Assembly (NCBI RefSeq): GCF_001681715.1
Contig: NZ_LNWY01000001.1
Location: 246,362 to 310,361 of the forward strand
Direction of reading: 5' to 3'
From: Tritonibacter mobilis
GTDB taxonomy: Bacteria; Pseudomonadota; Alphaproteobacteria; Rhodobacterales; Rhodobacteraceae
Length of the DNA: 64,000 bases
The notes under the pieces are model-generated. The model did no database searches. It had not been told where the DNA came from and worked only from the letters and a program-made list of their open reading frames with translations. The position numbers and the translations under genes were made by a program. The number at the start of each line of letters is the position of its first letter. The stretch's first letter is position 1. Positions 54,627-63,961 of this stretch are shown piece by piece.

Positions 54627-56771
54627 ATGACTAAGAAAACAGTAGCGCTGTTGACGGTAGGTGGCGTGTGGACCGCTCTTTGCGCTCTGCCGTTGGCAGC
54701 GCAATCGGTGGGTACGGACGCCATCGTTCTAGAGCCAATCCTTGTAGAAGCTGGCGATGAGAAAACAGAGGTCTTGGGACCGGACGCTGGGCTGGTTGCC
54801 TCCGGTTCGTTGAGCGGCAGTAAAACCGCGACCGATGTGCTCCGTCTGCCGCAATCCGTTTCCGTGGCGACACGTGAACAAATGGATCAGCAGGGCGCAA
54901 AATCGGTTGGCGCGGCACTGCGTTATTCGCCCGGTATCCGGGCTGAGGCTTATGGTGCGGATACGCGGTATGATTGGTTTTTCATTCGCGGGTTCTCCGC
55001 CAATGCGCAGGGGCTTTATCTCGATGGATTACAACTGCGGTCTCAGGCGTTTGCCAACTACAAGGTCGAGAATTTCGGGCTTGAGCGCCAAGAAGTGCTG
55101 ATGGGGCCAAGTTCTGCGCTCTATGGCGCGGGCAGTCCGGGCGGGCTTGTCAACTTGGTCTCCAAACGCGCGCAGAAAGATCAGTTCACCCGCTTTGGTG
55201 TTGGGATTTCCGATCCCGAAGGACTGGAACTACGGCTCGACGCTAACCGTCAATTGAATGAGGCAGGTACAGTGTTCGGCCGCATCGTGATGCTGGGGCG
55301 GATGTCGAAGACGCAAGTGAACCATGTGGAGGATGACCGTGTTTATGTGGCGCCCTCGCTGACATGGGCACCTCAAGAAGGCACCGAGCTAACGCTTCTG
55401 GCGCAGTACCAGAGTGACGAGACCGGCACGGTCACCAGTTTCCTGCCATATGAGGCAACGGTAAACGCGGCCTCTTTTGGGCGGGTGCCTCGGGATTTCT
55501 TTACGGGTGATACCAACTTTGACAGCTACGAGCGCCGTCAGATGATGGTGGGCTATAGCTTTTCACATGCCTTCGATGACGGGCTGAAGTTCTCGCAAGA
55601 TGCGCGGTTTTCGAAAGTCGAGGTCGACTACAGAACGCTCTACGGGGCCGGGCTGGCGTCTTCGTACTTTCCCTCGATGCCGGATCAGCTCCTTGTGCGC
55701 CAGTTGATGGCAACTGGTGATCAGGTTTCGTCCTTTCAATTCGACAACCGGCTAGAGACGGAATTTTCAACCGGACAGGTGGATCATAGTCTGCTGGTCG
55801 GGCTGGACTACCGTTATGAGGATTTCCTCAATCGCGCAGTCTATGGGGGCGATCCTTCCGGGAACTATTTTGTCATCGACATCACCGACCCGCATTATGG
55901 GCTAGCGGTCACCGCGCCCGCCTACACAACCAACAGCACAACCAAAACACGTCGGACAGGGATCTATCTGCAGGATCAAATGACTGTAGGTGGCCACACC
56001 GATGTCTGGGCCGGGCTGCGCTATGATTGGGTATCTGCAAAAACCACCAACCATTTGACCGATGGTCGAACGGATGCGGACTACAGCGAATTGACCGGGC
56101 GGGTCGGTGTGAGCCATGAACTGCGTGACGGCATGCGTATATATGCCAGCTACGCCACCTCGTTTGATCCGGTGCCGAATTTCGACCCCGAAACGGCAGA
56201 GCAATATGAGATCGGTTTGAAATACGAGACAGCAGATGGCGGCTTGCGTCTCAGTGGTGCGGTGTTTGATCTGGCTCGTCAGAATGTGGTGACCAACCAT
56301 CCCACACGGGGGCGCGAGCAGACCGGCGAGACCCGCTCTCGCGGATTGGAACTGCAGGCGCAGGGCGATCTTGGGAACGGTTGGCAGGCTGTCGCGGCAC
56401 TCACCGCGATGAAGCTCGAAGTCACCCAGACCTCTGAGCCGTCTGAGCTTGGCAATGTACCCGTGGGCGTGCCGGAAACGATGGCGTCGCTCTGGCTGAC
56501 CCGTGAATTTGGCGGCCGCCTTGAAGGGCTGCGTATCGGCGGTGGTGTGCGGTACACGGGGACCTCGCATGCGGACAAGGGCAATGCATACGCGGTTCCA
56601 GCTTATACGGTCGCGGATTTGGGTCTGGGGTATGAGACTGGCAATATGGAGTTCAGCCTCAATATCTCAAACCTCTTTGACAAAACCTATGTGGCATCCT
56701 GTGCTGGCATTAACGCCTGCTATTATGGCGCGGGTCGTACGATTACCGCCGATCTGACGATGAAGTGGTAA
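54627..56771 (+). CDS. TonB-dependent siderophore receptor
   Basis: 714-residue outer-membrane receptor. The signal peptide (KKTVALLTVGGVWTALCALP, ending near PLAA) is followed by a plug domain (LRLPQSVSVATREQMDQQGAKSVGAALRYSPGIRAE, IRGFSANAQGLYLDGLQL, LYGAGSPGGLVNLVSKRA) and a 22-strand barrel ending in GRTITADLTMKW with a terminal aromatic residue. The plug sequence is of the ferric-hydroxamate (FhuA/FoxA) type. ATG 54627 lies just after an iron-box-like operator. No siderophore synthesis or ABC uptake genes are nearby. Confidence 0.94.
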   Translation: MTKKTVALLTVGGVWTALCALPLAAQSVGTDAIVLEPILVEAGDEKTEVLGPDAGLVASGSLSGSKTATDVLRLPQSVSVATREQMDQQGAKSVGAALRYSPGIRAEAYGADTRYDWFFIRGFSANAQGLYLDGLQLRSQAFANYKVENFGLERQEVLMGPSSALYGAGSPGGLVNLVSKRAQKDQFTRFGVGISDPEGLELRLDANRQLNEAGTVFGRIVMLGRMSKTQVNHVEDDRVYVAPSLTWAPQEGTELTLLAQYQSDETGTVTSFLPYEATVNAASFGRVPRDFFTGDTNFDSYERRQMMVGYSFSHAFDDGLKFSQDARFSKVEVDYRTLYGAGLASSYFPSMPDQLLVRQLMATGDQVSSFQFDNRLETEFSTGQVDHSLLVGLDYRYEDFLNRAVYGGDPSGNYFVIDITDPHYGLAVTAPAYTTNSTTKTRRTGIYLQDQMTVGGHTDVWAGLRYDWVSAKTTNHLTDGRTDADYSELTGRVGVSHELRDGMRIYASYATSFDPVPNFDPETAEQYEIGLKYETADGGLRLSGAVFDLARQNVVTNHPTRGREQTGETRSRGLELQAQGDLGNGWQAVAALTAMKLEVTQTSEPSELGNVPVGVPETMASLWLTREFGGRLEGLRIGGGVRYTGTSHADKGNAYAVPAYTVADLGLGYETGNMEFSLNISNLFDKTYVASCAGINACYYGAGRTITADLTMKW

Positions 56772-56815
56772 TCACGCGACCAGACTGAAGACGCTCATCC
56801 CTTTAGGTTGGGCGA

Positions 56816-56856
56816 GGTCCGCGCGCCGGTCGTGCGCGGACCTTTGTTTCTTTTTG
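56816..56856 (+). terminator. Rho-independent terminator after the siderophore receptor
   Basis: AGGTCCGCGC (56816-56825) pairs with GCGCGGACCT (56835-56844), then TTGTTTCTTTTT. Confidence 0.85.
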
Positions 56857-56938
56857 ACGTTTGGCTGTGAACCTGTCTAAACCAAATGAAATCAGGCCTT
56901 TGCCGTCTTTGCAGGCCGGCCATAAGACGAGGAACCCG

Positions 56939-57391
56939 ATGTCCGGTTCAGATACGGCGACCACGATAGAGATCGCACTGGCTGTAGAGCGGTTGGCAAT
57001 CATGTTTTCGCAATACCGTCCGGAGGCTGTGCGGACCTTTGGTGTGTCCAGTCAGCAGGCGATCATTCTTGCGGCGATTTATGATGAGCCGGGATGCGGC
57101 GTGAAACGGATCACCGAGCGTACGGGGATGTTTCAGCCCGTGGTCAGCCGCAGCCTCGGCAGTCTCGTGCGCTTGTCCTTGTTGGAGAGGAGACGGTCCA
57201 GCACGGATGCACGCGCCACCGAACTGCATCTCACCGAGGCGGGGCGGCGCGCGGTCAACGAGATCCGCGATGAATGGCGTGGGAGTTTGCAGAAAGCCTG
57301 CGCCTCGCTCTCCGAAGAACAAGCCGCAGCATTGATGCCAAGCCTGTCCCTCGTGCTCACGGTGGCACAGCAATTGGTGAAAGAGGCGTAA
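56939..57391 (+). CDS. MarR-family transcriptional regulator
   Basis: About 150 residues from ATG 56939, with AGGA six bases upstream; an in-frame TTG at 56861 would place the start inside the preceding terminator. Winged-helix sequence: AIILAAIYDEPGCGVKRITERTGMFQPVVSRSLGSLVRLSLLERRRSSTDARATELHLTEAGRR, the standard MarR layout. Targets unknown; the receptor gene upstream ends in a terminator, so they are probably separate. Confidence 0.85.
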   Translation: MSGSDTATTIEIALAVERLAIMFSQYRPEAVRTFGVSSQQAIILAAIYDEPGCGVKRITERTGMFQPVVSRSLGSLVRLSLLERRRSSTDARATELHLTEAGRRAVNEIRDEWRGSLQKACASLSEEQAAALMPSLSLVLTVAQQLVKEA

Positions 57392-57420
57392 GACCTGCTT
57401 GGCACAATCCAAGGCGTGAA

Positions 57421-57442
57421 GAGGGCCCCGGGTGGGGCCTCT
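57421..57442. terminator. Bidirectional terminator between marR and tctA
   Basis: GGCCCC (57424-57429) pairs with GGGGCC (57434-57439), extended by flanking AG/CT pairs, with CTCTCTTTTATTT on the plus-strand side. It lies between convergent genes. Confidence 0.65.
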
Positions 57443-57447
57443 CTCTT

Positions 57448-58950
57448 TTATTTATCAAGCACGGCAGGACGTCGCCGCATCGCGATACCAAAGGAAAATG
57501 CGAGCATCAGGGCCGTAAAGCCATAGATCACCAGCGCGATCGGGCTTTGCAGCAAAATGCTAAAATCCCCGCCTGAGATCGACAGCGCCCGACGCAGATT
57601 GTTTTCCATATCGGCACCCAGCAACAGACCCAGCACAACTGGCACCAGTGAGATGTCAAATTTTCTGAGTGCATAGCCCAACAAGCCAAACCCGATCATC
57701 ACAAAGAGATCAAAGGTGGAGTGGCTGATCGAGTAGATCCCGATAAAGCTCACCATGACCACAATCGGCATTAAGAGCCATTGTGGCAGGGACAGAAGCC
57801 GCGTGAACAGGCCGACCATGGGAATGTTCAGCACCAAGAGCACCACATTCGCCAGATAGAGCGCGGCAATTAGACCCCAGACCAGATCGGGTTGCCGTTC
57901 AAACAAGAGCGGGCCGGGCTGAATATTGAGCGATACCAGAAGTGCCAGCATCACCGCTGTGGTGCCACTGCCGGGCACCCCAAGCGTCAGCATTGGGATC
58001 AATGCGCCGCCCGAGGCTGCGTTATTGCCCGCTTCGGGGGCTGCGATCCCGCGTGGGTCACCGGTGCCAAAAGTGCCATGCTTGTCACTGATCTGCTTTT
58101 CTGTGCTGTAAGAAACAAAAGCACCAAGCGATGCTCCGGCACCCGGCAACACCCCGCAGATAAAGCCGATCACTGCCCCACGGATAGACGCGGTAAAGCC
58201 TTCGAACACTTCTCGGAGCTTGGGTAGCACGCGGCCCAGTTTTGCCGGTCCGGTGCCTGCGACTGCGTGGCTCTCGAAATACATGATGATTTCGCTGACC
58301 GCGAACAGGCCGACGATGGCAACGATGGGATCAAACCCGTCATAGAGATGGAACGACCCAAATGTGAAACGTGCCGTGCCGGTGCCGGGATCCAGTCCCA
58401 CACTGGCCAAGAGCAGGCCGATCATGGCTGCCAGCAAGGTCTTGAACGGGTTCACCCCGGTGACGCCTCCAATGGTGGCAAAGGCCATCACATAGAGCGC
58501 GAAATAGTCAGCCGGGCCAAAGTGGATCGCGGCCTTGGCCAGCAAGGGCGCAAAAAACGTCAGACCCAATGTGGCAAAGGTCGCCCCCACAAATGAGGCT
58601 ACCGCAGAGATACCAAGCGCTTTGGCGGCCTGTCCCTGACGGGCCATGGGGTAGCCATCCAATGTGGTCATAATCGCGGGCTCGTCGCCGGGGATGTTGA
58701 GCATGATGGAACTGATGCGCCCGCCGTACATGCAGCCATAGTAGATGCAGGACAGCATGATGAGTGCAGAGCTTGGCTCAAGGTTCATGGCAAAGGCGAC
58801 GGGGATCAGGATGGCAACGCCATTTACCGGGCCGAGGCCGGGCAGGGCACCGATCAATGTACCTGCAAAACAGCCAAATACCGCCAGTGCGAGATTAAGC
58901 GGTGTGACCGCTACGGCAAAGCCGCTGAGGAGAGAAGTCAGAATATCCAT
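57448..58950 (-). CDS. tctA: Tripartite tricarboxylate transporter, large membrane subunit TctA
   Basis: 500 residues with about 10-12 helices. Family signatures include FAGTLIGALPGLGPVNGVAILIPVAFAM near the N-terminus and FICGVLPGAGASLGAFVSYSTEKQ in the middle, plus LTLGVPGSGTTAVMLALL. It takes up a carboxylate together with TctB and TctC. Last gene of the tctCBA order on the minus strand. Confidence 0.94.
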   Translation of the reverse strand: MDILTSLLSGFAVAVTPLNLALAVFGCFAGTLIGALPGLGPVNGVAILIPVAFAMNLEPSSALIMLSCIYYGCMYGGRISSIMLNIPGDEPAIMTTLDGYPMARQGQAAKALGISAVASFVGATFATLGLTFFAPLLAKAAIHFGPADYFALYVMAFATIGGVTGVNPFKTLLAAMIGLLLASVGLDPGTGTARFTFGSFHLYDGFDPIVAIVGLFAVSEIIMYFESHAVAGTGPAKLGRVLPKLREVFEGFTASIRGAVIGFICGVLPGAGASLGAFVSYSTEKQISDKHGTFGTGDPRGIAAPEAGNNAASGGALIPMLTLGVPGSGTTAVMLALLVSLNIQPGPLLFERQPDLVWGLIAALYLANVVLLVLNIPMVGLFTRLLSLPQWLLMPIVVMVSFIGIYSISHSTFDLFVMIGFGLLGYALRKFDISLVPVVLGLLLGADMENNLRRALSISGGDFSILLQSPIALVIYGFTALMLAFSFGIAMRRRPAVLDK

Positions 58951-58958
58951 GGAGTGTG

Positions 58959-59390
58959 TCAGCCGAAGCGCGCAGGCGCAAGGGGGAGGGGAAGCCCGAG
59001 CACGGTGTCAAAGATTAGGTAAAGCGAAATGCCGACGGCTATTCCGGTCAGACCCGCCTTTATCCGTTCTGCCCCAAACAATAGGGCCAGACAGGTGGTG
59101 CCGATCATGGTCGAAAGTGGGAAGCCAAGCGGCTCAAGCAGCAGCACATAACCTATCAGCACGCCAAGCGTCATCGCCTGCCGTATGAATGCGTGCAAAG
59201 GTTGGGCCTTCGGGTTGGGGTCGGGGCGCAGGATCAGGCCAATACTGAGGATGGCCGCCGCTGCGGCGACCATCTGCGGGAATATAGCCGGTCCGAGGGG
59301 GTCCCCGAAGCTGGCTTCATAATCACGCGCAACCCAGAAGGCCGCAGCCGAGATCATAAAGATCACGGCCCCGGCGATGCGGTCGATCAT
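58959..59390 (-). CDS. tctB: Tripartite tricarboxylate transporter, small membrane subunit TctB
   Basis: 143 residues with four membrane helices, opening MIDRIAGAVIFMISAAAFW and including FGDPLGPAIFPQMVAAAAAILSIGLIL, the TctB pattern. It overlaps the tctC stop by four bases and precedes tctA by eight. Confidence 0.9.
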   Translation of the reverse strand: MIDRIAGAVIFMISAAAFWVARDYEASFGDPLGPAIFPQMVAAAAAILSIGLILRPDPNPKAQPLHAFIRQAMTLGVLIGYVLLLEPLGFPLSTMIGTTCLALLFGAERIKAGLTGIAVGISLYLIFDTVLGLPLPLAPARFG

Positions 59391-60364
59391 TTGATGACCC
59401 CGATGCTACGCGAGATGTCTTCCATCTGTTTTGCCTGATCGGCGACATAGGCTTCGAATTCATCGCCCCCGCGCCAGACGGTGATCAGGCCGTTGGCCTC
59501 TGCGGCTTCTTTCCACTCTGCCGTGTCAAACAGAGTTTTCAACTCATCCACCCAGCCTTGGTAGGCGTCATCAGAGACATCGCCGCCAGTGTAGAAACCG
59601 CGCCAGTTATAGCCGGTCACGTCAAAGCCTTGCGATTTGGCGGTTGGTGCATCGGGGAACGCCGGGATGGGTTCATCCGAGAGCGCAGCGAGGATCTTGA
59701 TGTCGCCGGATTCGACAAAGCCTGCGATTTCGCCAAGGTCGGTGGAGACCGCACCCACCTGACCGCCCAGCATTTGCGTCACAGCCGGGCTGCCGCCATC
59801 AAACTGCACCCAGCGGATGGCTTTATAGGCGTCGCCGTCCATGCCTGCGGCGTCTGCAAGCATCAAAAGACGGATGTGATCCCACCCACCTGCGCCGGAA
59901 GAGCCTGCCACTGGAACGGCGGTCGGATCGGCTTTGAGGGTGTCGAGCAAATCGCCGATGTTTTCATACTCGGAATCGGCAGGTACGACGATCACGCCTA
60001 CATCAGTGCCCAGCATGCCAACCCAACGCATGACATCGACGCCACCGGGGTATTTGCCCTGTGCGATCTGGGTGACGCCCACGGTCGAGGTTGCGACCAG
60101 CACATCCCCGTCATCTGCGCGTTTGCCTGCCACATTGGCAAAGGCCACCGCGCCGACGCCGCCGGGCATATTGGTCACCTGCACAGAGCCGTCCTGCAGC
60201 TTCAGCTCGGTCAACAGGCGGCCCACCGTGCGGCAGGTGAAATCCCATCCGCCACCGGGATCCGCCGGGGCGATACATTCCGCCGCGCTCGCGGTGAGCG
60301 GCGTAACTGCGGTCAGACCGGACGCAAGCAGCGCACCGGCGATCAGATTGCGAGTATAGGACAT
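59387..60364 (-). CDS. tctC: Tripartite tricarboxylate transporter substrate-binding protein TctC
   Basis: 325 residues from ATG 60364, with AAGGGAGGAA upstream. The signal peptide ends near ASAA. The mature start AECIAPADPGGGWDFTCRTVGRLL and NMPGGVGAVAFANVAG are TctC hallmarks (carboxylate-binding loop). AGSSGAGGWDHIRLLMLADAAG is the second binding loop. The ligand is a carboxylate; identity suggested only by the divergent lyase and CoA-transferase genes. Confidence 0.94.
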   Translation of the reverse strand: MSYTRNLIAGALLASGLTAVTPLTASAAECIAPADPGGGWDFTCRTVGRLLTELKLQDGSVQVTNMPGGVGAVAFANVAGKRADDGDVLVATSTVGVTQIAQGKYPGGVDVMRWVGMLGTDVGVIVVPADSEYENIGDLLDTLKADPTAVPVAGSSGAGGWDHIRLLMLADAAGMDGDAYKAIRWVQFDGGSPAVTQMLGGQVGAVSTDLGEIAGFVESGDIKILAALSDEPIPAFPDAPTAKSQGFDVTGYNWRGFYTGGDVSDDAYQGWVDELKTLFDTAEWKEAAEANGLITVWRGGDEFEAYVADQAKQMEDISRSIGVIK

Positions 60365-60454
60365 GGTTCCTCCCTTATCGTCCTGTGGCCCGCAGGATAT
60401 GAAGGCGGGCTTCATACCGCTTGCGGGGTCGTTTGGCGTGCCGATGCCGGGCGA

Positions 60455-61171
60455 CTATTGCCCGGAGTTTTGATCGACAACGCCGCGCGCGCCGAGAAAG
60501 CGGCGCGCGCCCTCCACAGCGGCAAGGATTTGGTCACGCACCGCGCGGGTGTGTAGCCTGACCTTGCGCGCTGCCTCGTCCTCATCGCCTTTGGCAATAA
60601 GGTCGAGCAGTTCACTATGTTCCTGATAGGCGGCTTCGCGCTGGGCCTCGTCGCTGGCCAAGAGCCAGCGCAGACGCAACGCCCGACCAACGGCTGAATG
60701 CACCGCGTCGCGCAGAAACGGATTGCCCGAAAGTGCTGCCAATTCGACATGCACATCGAGGCCGGACGCCATCCAATCCTCGACCTTGAAATCGGTGCGC
60801 CCACGTTCAACCGTGCGGCGCAGTGCTGCCAGATCTTCGGGTTTTGCGCGACGGCACGCCAGCCGAATGGCGGTGTCTTCCAACTCTTCGCGAAATTCAA
60901 AAAGGTCGTGGATTTCTTGCAGATCAATCGGCGCGATCATGTAGCCACGTCGAGGGTCGCGCACGATCAGCCCTTCTGCGGTCAGGGCCGCAAGGGCCGC
61001 GCGAATGGGGGTGCGCGACATCCCGTAACGCTCCTCAAGGGCACGCTCCGACACGGGTTCTCCGGGGGCAAAGGCCATCGACAGGATGTCCTTGCGGATC
61101 TCCTGTAGAGCGCGCTCGGCGCGCGGCATTTCCGAATTTTCGCCCGACTTGCCCTTGTCCATGGTCTGCAT
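60455..61171 (-). CDS. GntR-family (FCD) transcriptional regulator
   Basis: About 238 residues from ATG 61171, just after GAGGAGGG; ATG 61162 is the next in-frame start. The winged helix contains EPVSERALEERYGMSRTPIRAALAALTAEGLI, and an FCD domain follows (EFREELEDTAIRLACRRA, LDVHVELAALSGNPFLRDAV, QEHSELLDLIAKGDEDEAAR). It heads the tctCBA transcript and is divergent from the lyase and CoA-transferase genes, with a GGTATACC palindrome between, so it probably controls both directions. Confidence 0.9.
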   Translation of the reverse strand: MQTMDKGKSGENSEMPRAERALQEIRKDILSMAFAPGEPVSERALEERYGMSRTPIRAALAALTAEGLIVRDPRRGYMIAPIDLQEIHDLFEFREELEDTAIRLACRRAKPEDLAALRRTVERGRTDFKVEDWMASGLDVHVELAALSGNPFLRDAVHSAVGRALRLRWLLASDEAQREAAYQEHSELLDLIAKGDEDEAARKVRLHTRAVRDQILAAVEGARRFLGARGVVDQNSGQ

Positions 61172-61190
61172 TGACCCTCCTCGTGCTAAT

Positions 61191-61198
61191 GGTATACC
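61191..61198. promoter_or_regulatory. Probable GntR operator (GGTATACC)
   Basis: Perfect 8-bp palindrome inside TGGTATACCG, the same TATAC centre as the operator before the malonate genes at 31748-31757. It lies in the 67-base gap between the GntR gene and the lyase gene. Confidence 0.55.
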
Positions 61199-61238
61199 GC
61201 AGTGGTCGACCACATCAATAGCTTTTGGAGGAGGGCGC

Positions 61239-62204
61239 ATGACACAGGTTCCACTAGAGGGGTTTCCCGACCGGGTGCGGATTGTTGACGTGGGCCCAAG
61301 GGACGGTTTGCAAGCCTGGCCAGAGCCGGTGCCGACGGATGTGAAGATCGAGATGATCAACGGTCTGATCGCAGCCGGTGTTCCCCAGTTGGAAGTGACC
61401 TCCTTTGTCGCGCCGCGCGCCGTTCCCAACATGGCGGATGCAGCCGAGGTCATGGCCGCAATTGACCGCAGCAGAGGGGTCGAGCTGACAGCATTGGTGC
61501 CCAACGCGCGCGGTGCTGCGCGCGCTATTCAATCCGGTGTGGACGCAATGGTGGTCTTCCTCTCCGCCTCGCAAAGCCACAATCAGGCCAACGTAAACTG
61601 CTCGCGCGAGGTCTCGCTCGCGGCGGCGGCCGAGATTGCCAAGATGGGGCAGGACGCTGGTGTTCCCGTCTACGGAGCCATCGCAACCGCCTTTGGTTGC
61701 CCATTTGAGGGCGACGTTCCGGTTGAGGACATCGTACTGGTGGCAAAGGCTTATGCAGACAGCGGTATCACCAAGATCACCTTGGGCGACACCACTGGCA
61801 TGGCCACTCCACGACTGGTGCAAGAGCGTTGCCGACGCCTTGCCAGCGACGTGCCCGATGCTGATGTGGCGCTTCATTTCCATAATACGCGCGGCGTCGG
61901 TTTGGCCTGTGCTTACGCGGGTCTACAGGAAGGGATCACCCGATTTGAGGCCAGCGTTGCGGGCATCGGGGGTTGTCCGTTCGCACCGGGTGCCACGGGC
62001 AACATCTGCAGCGAAGATCTGGTCTACATGCTTGAAGAAAGTGGCATCCATACCGGTATCGACCTTGATGCCCTGATCGCTGTCGCACAGCGTACCGAAG
62101 CAGCACTTGGGCAAAAGTTGCCCGGTCAGGTGATGAAGGCAGGGCCGCGTCTGCGCAAATACGGACGCGATGAAGTGCGCTCTTCGAGTGGGAGTCGCGC
62201 ATGA
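61239..62204 (+). CDS. Hydroxymethylglutaryl-CoA lyase family protein
   Basis: 321 residues from ATG 61239, preceded by GGAGGAGGG. TIM-barrel HMG-CoA lyase motifs: VGPRDGLQ (Arg21, Asp22), TSFVAPRAVPNMAD, FHFHNT-type HFHNTRG metal ligands, and the catalytic-Cys loop GIGGCPFAPGATGN near residue 250. It cleaves a 3-hydroxyacyl-CoA such as HMG-CoA to acetyl-CoA plus acetoacetate, or a related compound such as citramalyl-type CoA. The last four bases overlap the CoA-transferase start. Confidence 0.9.
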   Translation: MTQVPLEGFPDRVRIVDVGPRDGLQAWPEPVPTDVKIEMINGLIAAGVPQLEVTSFVAPRAVPNMADAAEVMAAIDRSRGVELTALVPNARGAARAIQSGVDAMVVFLSASQSHNQANVNCSREVSLAAAAEIAKMGQDAGVPVYGAIATAFGCPFEGDVPVEDIVLVAKAYADSGITKITLGDTTGMATPRLVQERCRRLASDVPDADVALHFHNTRGVGLACAYAGLQEGITRFEASVAGIGGCPFAPGATGNICSEDLVYMLEESGIHTGIDLDALIAVAQRTEAALGQKLPGQVMKAGPRLRKYGRDEVRSSSGSRA

Positions 62205-63361
62205 CCACTTCTGTCGATATGCTGCCCCCACTTCAAGGCGTTCGTGTCGTTGATCTGACCCGCGTTTTGTCGGGGCCATTTTGTTCGATGCTTCTTGGTG
62301 ACATGGGCGCAGAGGTCATCAAGATCGAGAGCCCCTCAGGGGATCCCGTGCGGGGGCAAGGCCATCATAAAAACGGCTTTTCATGGTATTTTGCAGGCTT
62401 CAATCGCAATAAGAAATCCGTGGTTCTGGATCTCTATTCCGATGAGGGCCGCTCCGATCTTGCCCGCCTGATTAAGACGGCCGATGTGCTGGTCGAAAAT
62501 TTCCGCCCCGGCGTGCTGGCAAAGATGGGGTTCTCTCAAGAGCGGCTGGATGAGCTGAACCCGCGTCTCGTGGTTGCAAGTGTCAACGGCTTTGGCTCCA
62601 AGGGGCCATATACGGATCGCCCAGCATTTGATTTTATTGCGCAAGCCATGAGTGGTTTCATGAGCGTGAACGGCCCCGAAGGGGAGGCCCCTTTGCGGGC
62701 GGCGCAGCCCGTCACCGATCTGGTTGCCGGGCTTTACACGGCCTTTGGGGTTGTCTCGGCGCTGCATGGTCGAAACCGGGATGGGCGGGGCCAAGCGGTT
62801 GAAACTTCTATGGTCAACGGCGTGCTTAGCATGATGGCCTATCTTGCCTCAGAGCATTTTGTGACCGGGGAGAACCCGCAACGTACCGGCAATGATCACC
62901 CGCTTGTCGCGCCATATGGGCTTTATGATACTGCGGACGGCCAAATCGCCATCGCCCCGTCAAACGATCAAGTGCTGCAACGTCTGCTGACCGAAATCGG
63001 CCTTGCCGAGCTTCTCGAAGATCCGCGATTTGACAGCAATGCCAAACGATTTGAACGACGCGATGAGCTGCACGGGATTCTTGATGCCGCACTTGCCAGC
63101 GATACGCAGGAAAACTGGATCATTCGATTGAATCGGGCAGGGGTGCCAACCGGCAAAATCCAGACATTGAAGGACGTGTTTGACGATCCGCAGATCAAGG
63201 CGCAGGAGATGTCTATTGACGTCCCGCATGGGGACCGCGGTGACGTGCGCATGCTGGGCTTTCCGGTCAAGCTCTCGCGTACCCCGTGCGAAGTGCGGCT
63301 GCCTGCGCCTGAGTTGGGAGAGCACACAGAAGAGGTCCTTTCTGCCTTGCGGGACGGCTGA
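62201..63361 (+). CDS. Class III CoA-transferase (CaiB/BaiF family)
   Basis: 386 residues. Family motifs are GVRVVDLTRVLSGPFCSMLLGDMGAEVIKIE, NRNKKSVVLDL, VENFRPG and PAFDFIAQAMSG, with the likely catalytic Asp144 that forms the aspartyl-CoA intermediate. It overlaps the lyase gene by the ATGA junction. In context it would move CoA from a donor such as succinyl-CoA to an imported dicarboxylate, giving the lyase its substrate, as in the human succinate-hydroxymethylglutarate CoA-transferase reaction. Substrate inferred. Confidence 0.92.
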   Translation: MTTSVDMLPPLQGVRVVDLTRVLSGPFCSMLLGDMGAEVIKIESPSGDPVRGQGHHKNGFSWYFAGFNRNKKSVVLDLYSDEGRSDLARLIKTADVLVENFRPGVLAKMGFSQERLDELNPRLVVASVNGFGSKGPYTDRPAFDFIAQAMSGFMSVNGPEGEAPLRAAQPVTDLVAGLYTAFGVVSALHGRNRDGRGQAVETSMVNGVLSMMAYLASEHFVTGENPQRTGNDHPLVAPYGLYDTADGQIAIAPSNDQVLQRLLTEIGLAELLEDPRFDSNAKRFERRDELHGILDAALASDTQENWIIRLNRAGVPTGKIQTLKDVFDDPQIKAQEMSIDVPHGDRGDVRMLGFPVKLSRTPCEVRLPAPELGEHTEEVLSALRDG

Positions 63362-63723
63362 AACTCGATATTTGGCAGGAAAGTTATCATTGAGCCCGTG
63401 ACATAGCACTTTGTCTCGGGGGCGTTTCAGGCATGCAGGATTTAACCATCCGCATGTCTGCTGGTTTTCTTGATCCTGGCTTTAGCGTGCGACGAAGGCG
63501 CAGGGGGTACCAGATCTATGGCGCACGGGCTCTCTCAGTCTCAGTCGTGCGAACTTTGGTCTACAGTATCTCTGGTGACAGGTCCGTGCGAATAGGGGGT
63601 AAACCCTGCTACACGCGACATGCAAAAAAGTTGCCAAGAGACGCATTTTGCGCTTGCAGCCCCCCGCCACCTCCCGTAAATCGCAGTCCAAGCAGCGAAC
63701 ACCACCCGGTGCCGCTGCAAGAT
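63362..63723. other. Gene-free stretch between the CoA-transferase and tRNA-Ala
   Basis: No supported gene. A plus-strand reading frame runs through the tRNA gene and has poor, atypical composition. The last part should hold the tRNA promoter. No clear terminator or repeat was found. Confidence 0.5.
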
Positions 63724-63799
63724 GGGGCCTTAGCTCAGCTGGGAGAGCGCCTGCATGGCATGCAGGAGGTCAGCGGTTCGATCCCGCTAGGCTCCACCA
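63724..63799 (+). tRNA. tRNA-Ala (anticodon GGC)
   Basis: 76 bases with the CCA end encoded. The acceptor stem GGGGCCT pairs with AGGCTCC (one G-U). The D arm contains TAGCTCAGCTGGGAGAGC, the anticodon stem CCTGC/GCAGG holds the loop ATGGCAT with anticodon GGC at 63757-63759, and the T arm reads GCGGTTCGATCCCGC. Standard bacterial tRNA-Ala. Confidence 0.96.
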
Positions 63800-63961
63800 A
63801 ACCACACTGAAAAGCACCAGATAGTTCTGCCTTTTTCGTCAGAGGATTTGCCTCTGTCGCGCAGTCAGGTGCTATTTTTCCTACGAAAATCCATGCTGCT
63901 TTGATCCGCGCCTCTCGGCGTGTCGATCGCTTCGCAAGCCTCCCCCCTGTCAAACCCGAGG

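Noticed and set aside
63433..63810. 125-codon plus-strand frame before and through the tRNA gene
   Set aside because: It overlaps the whole tRNA, has no ribosome site and an Arg/Pro/Ser-rich composition unlike nearby proteins.
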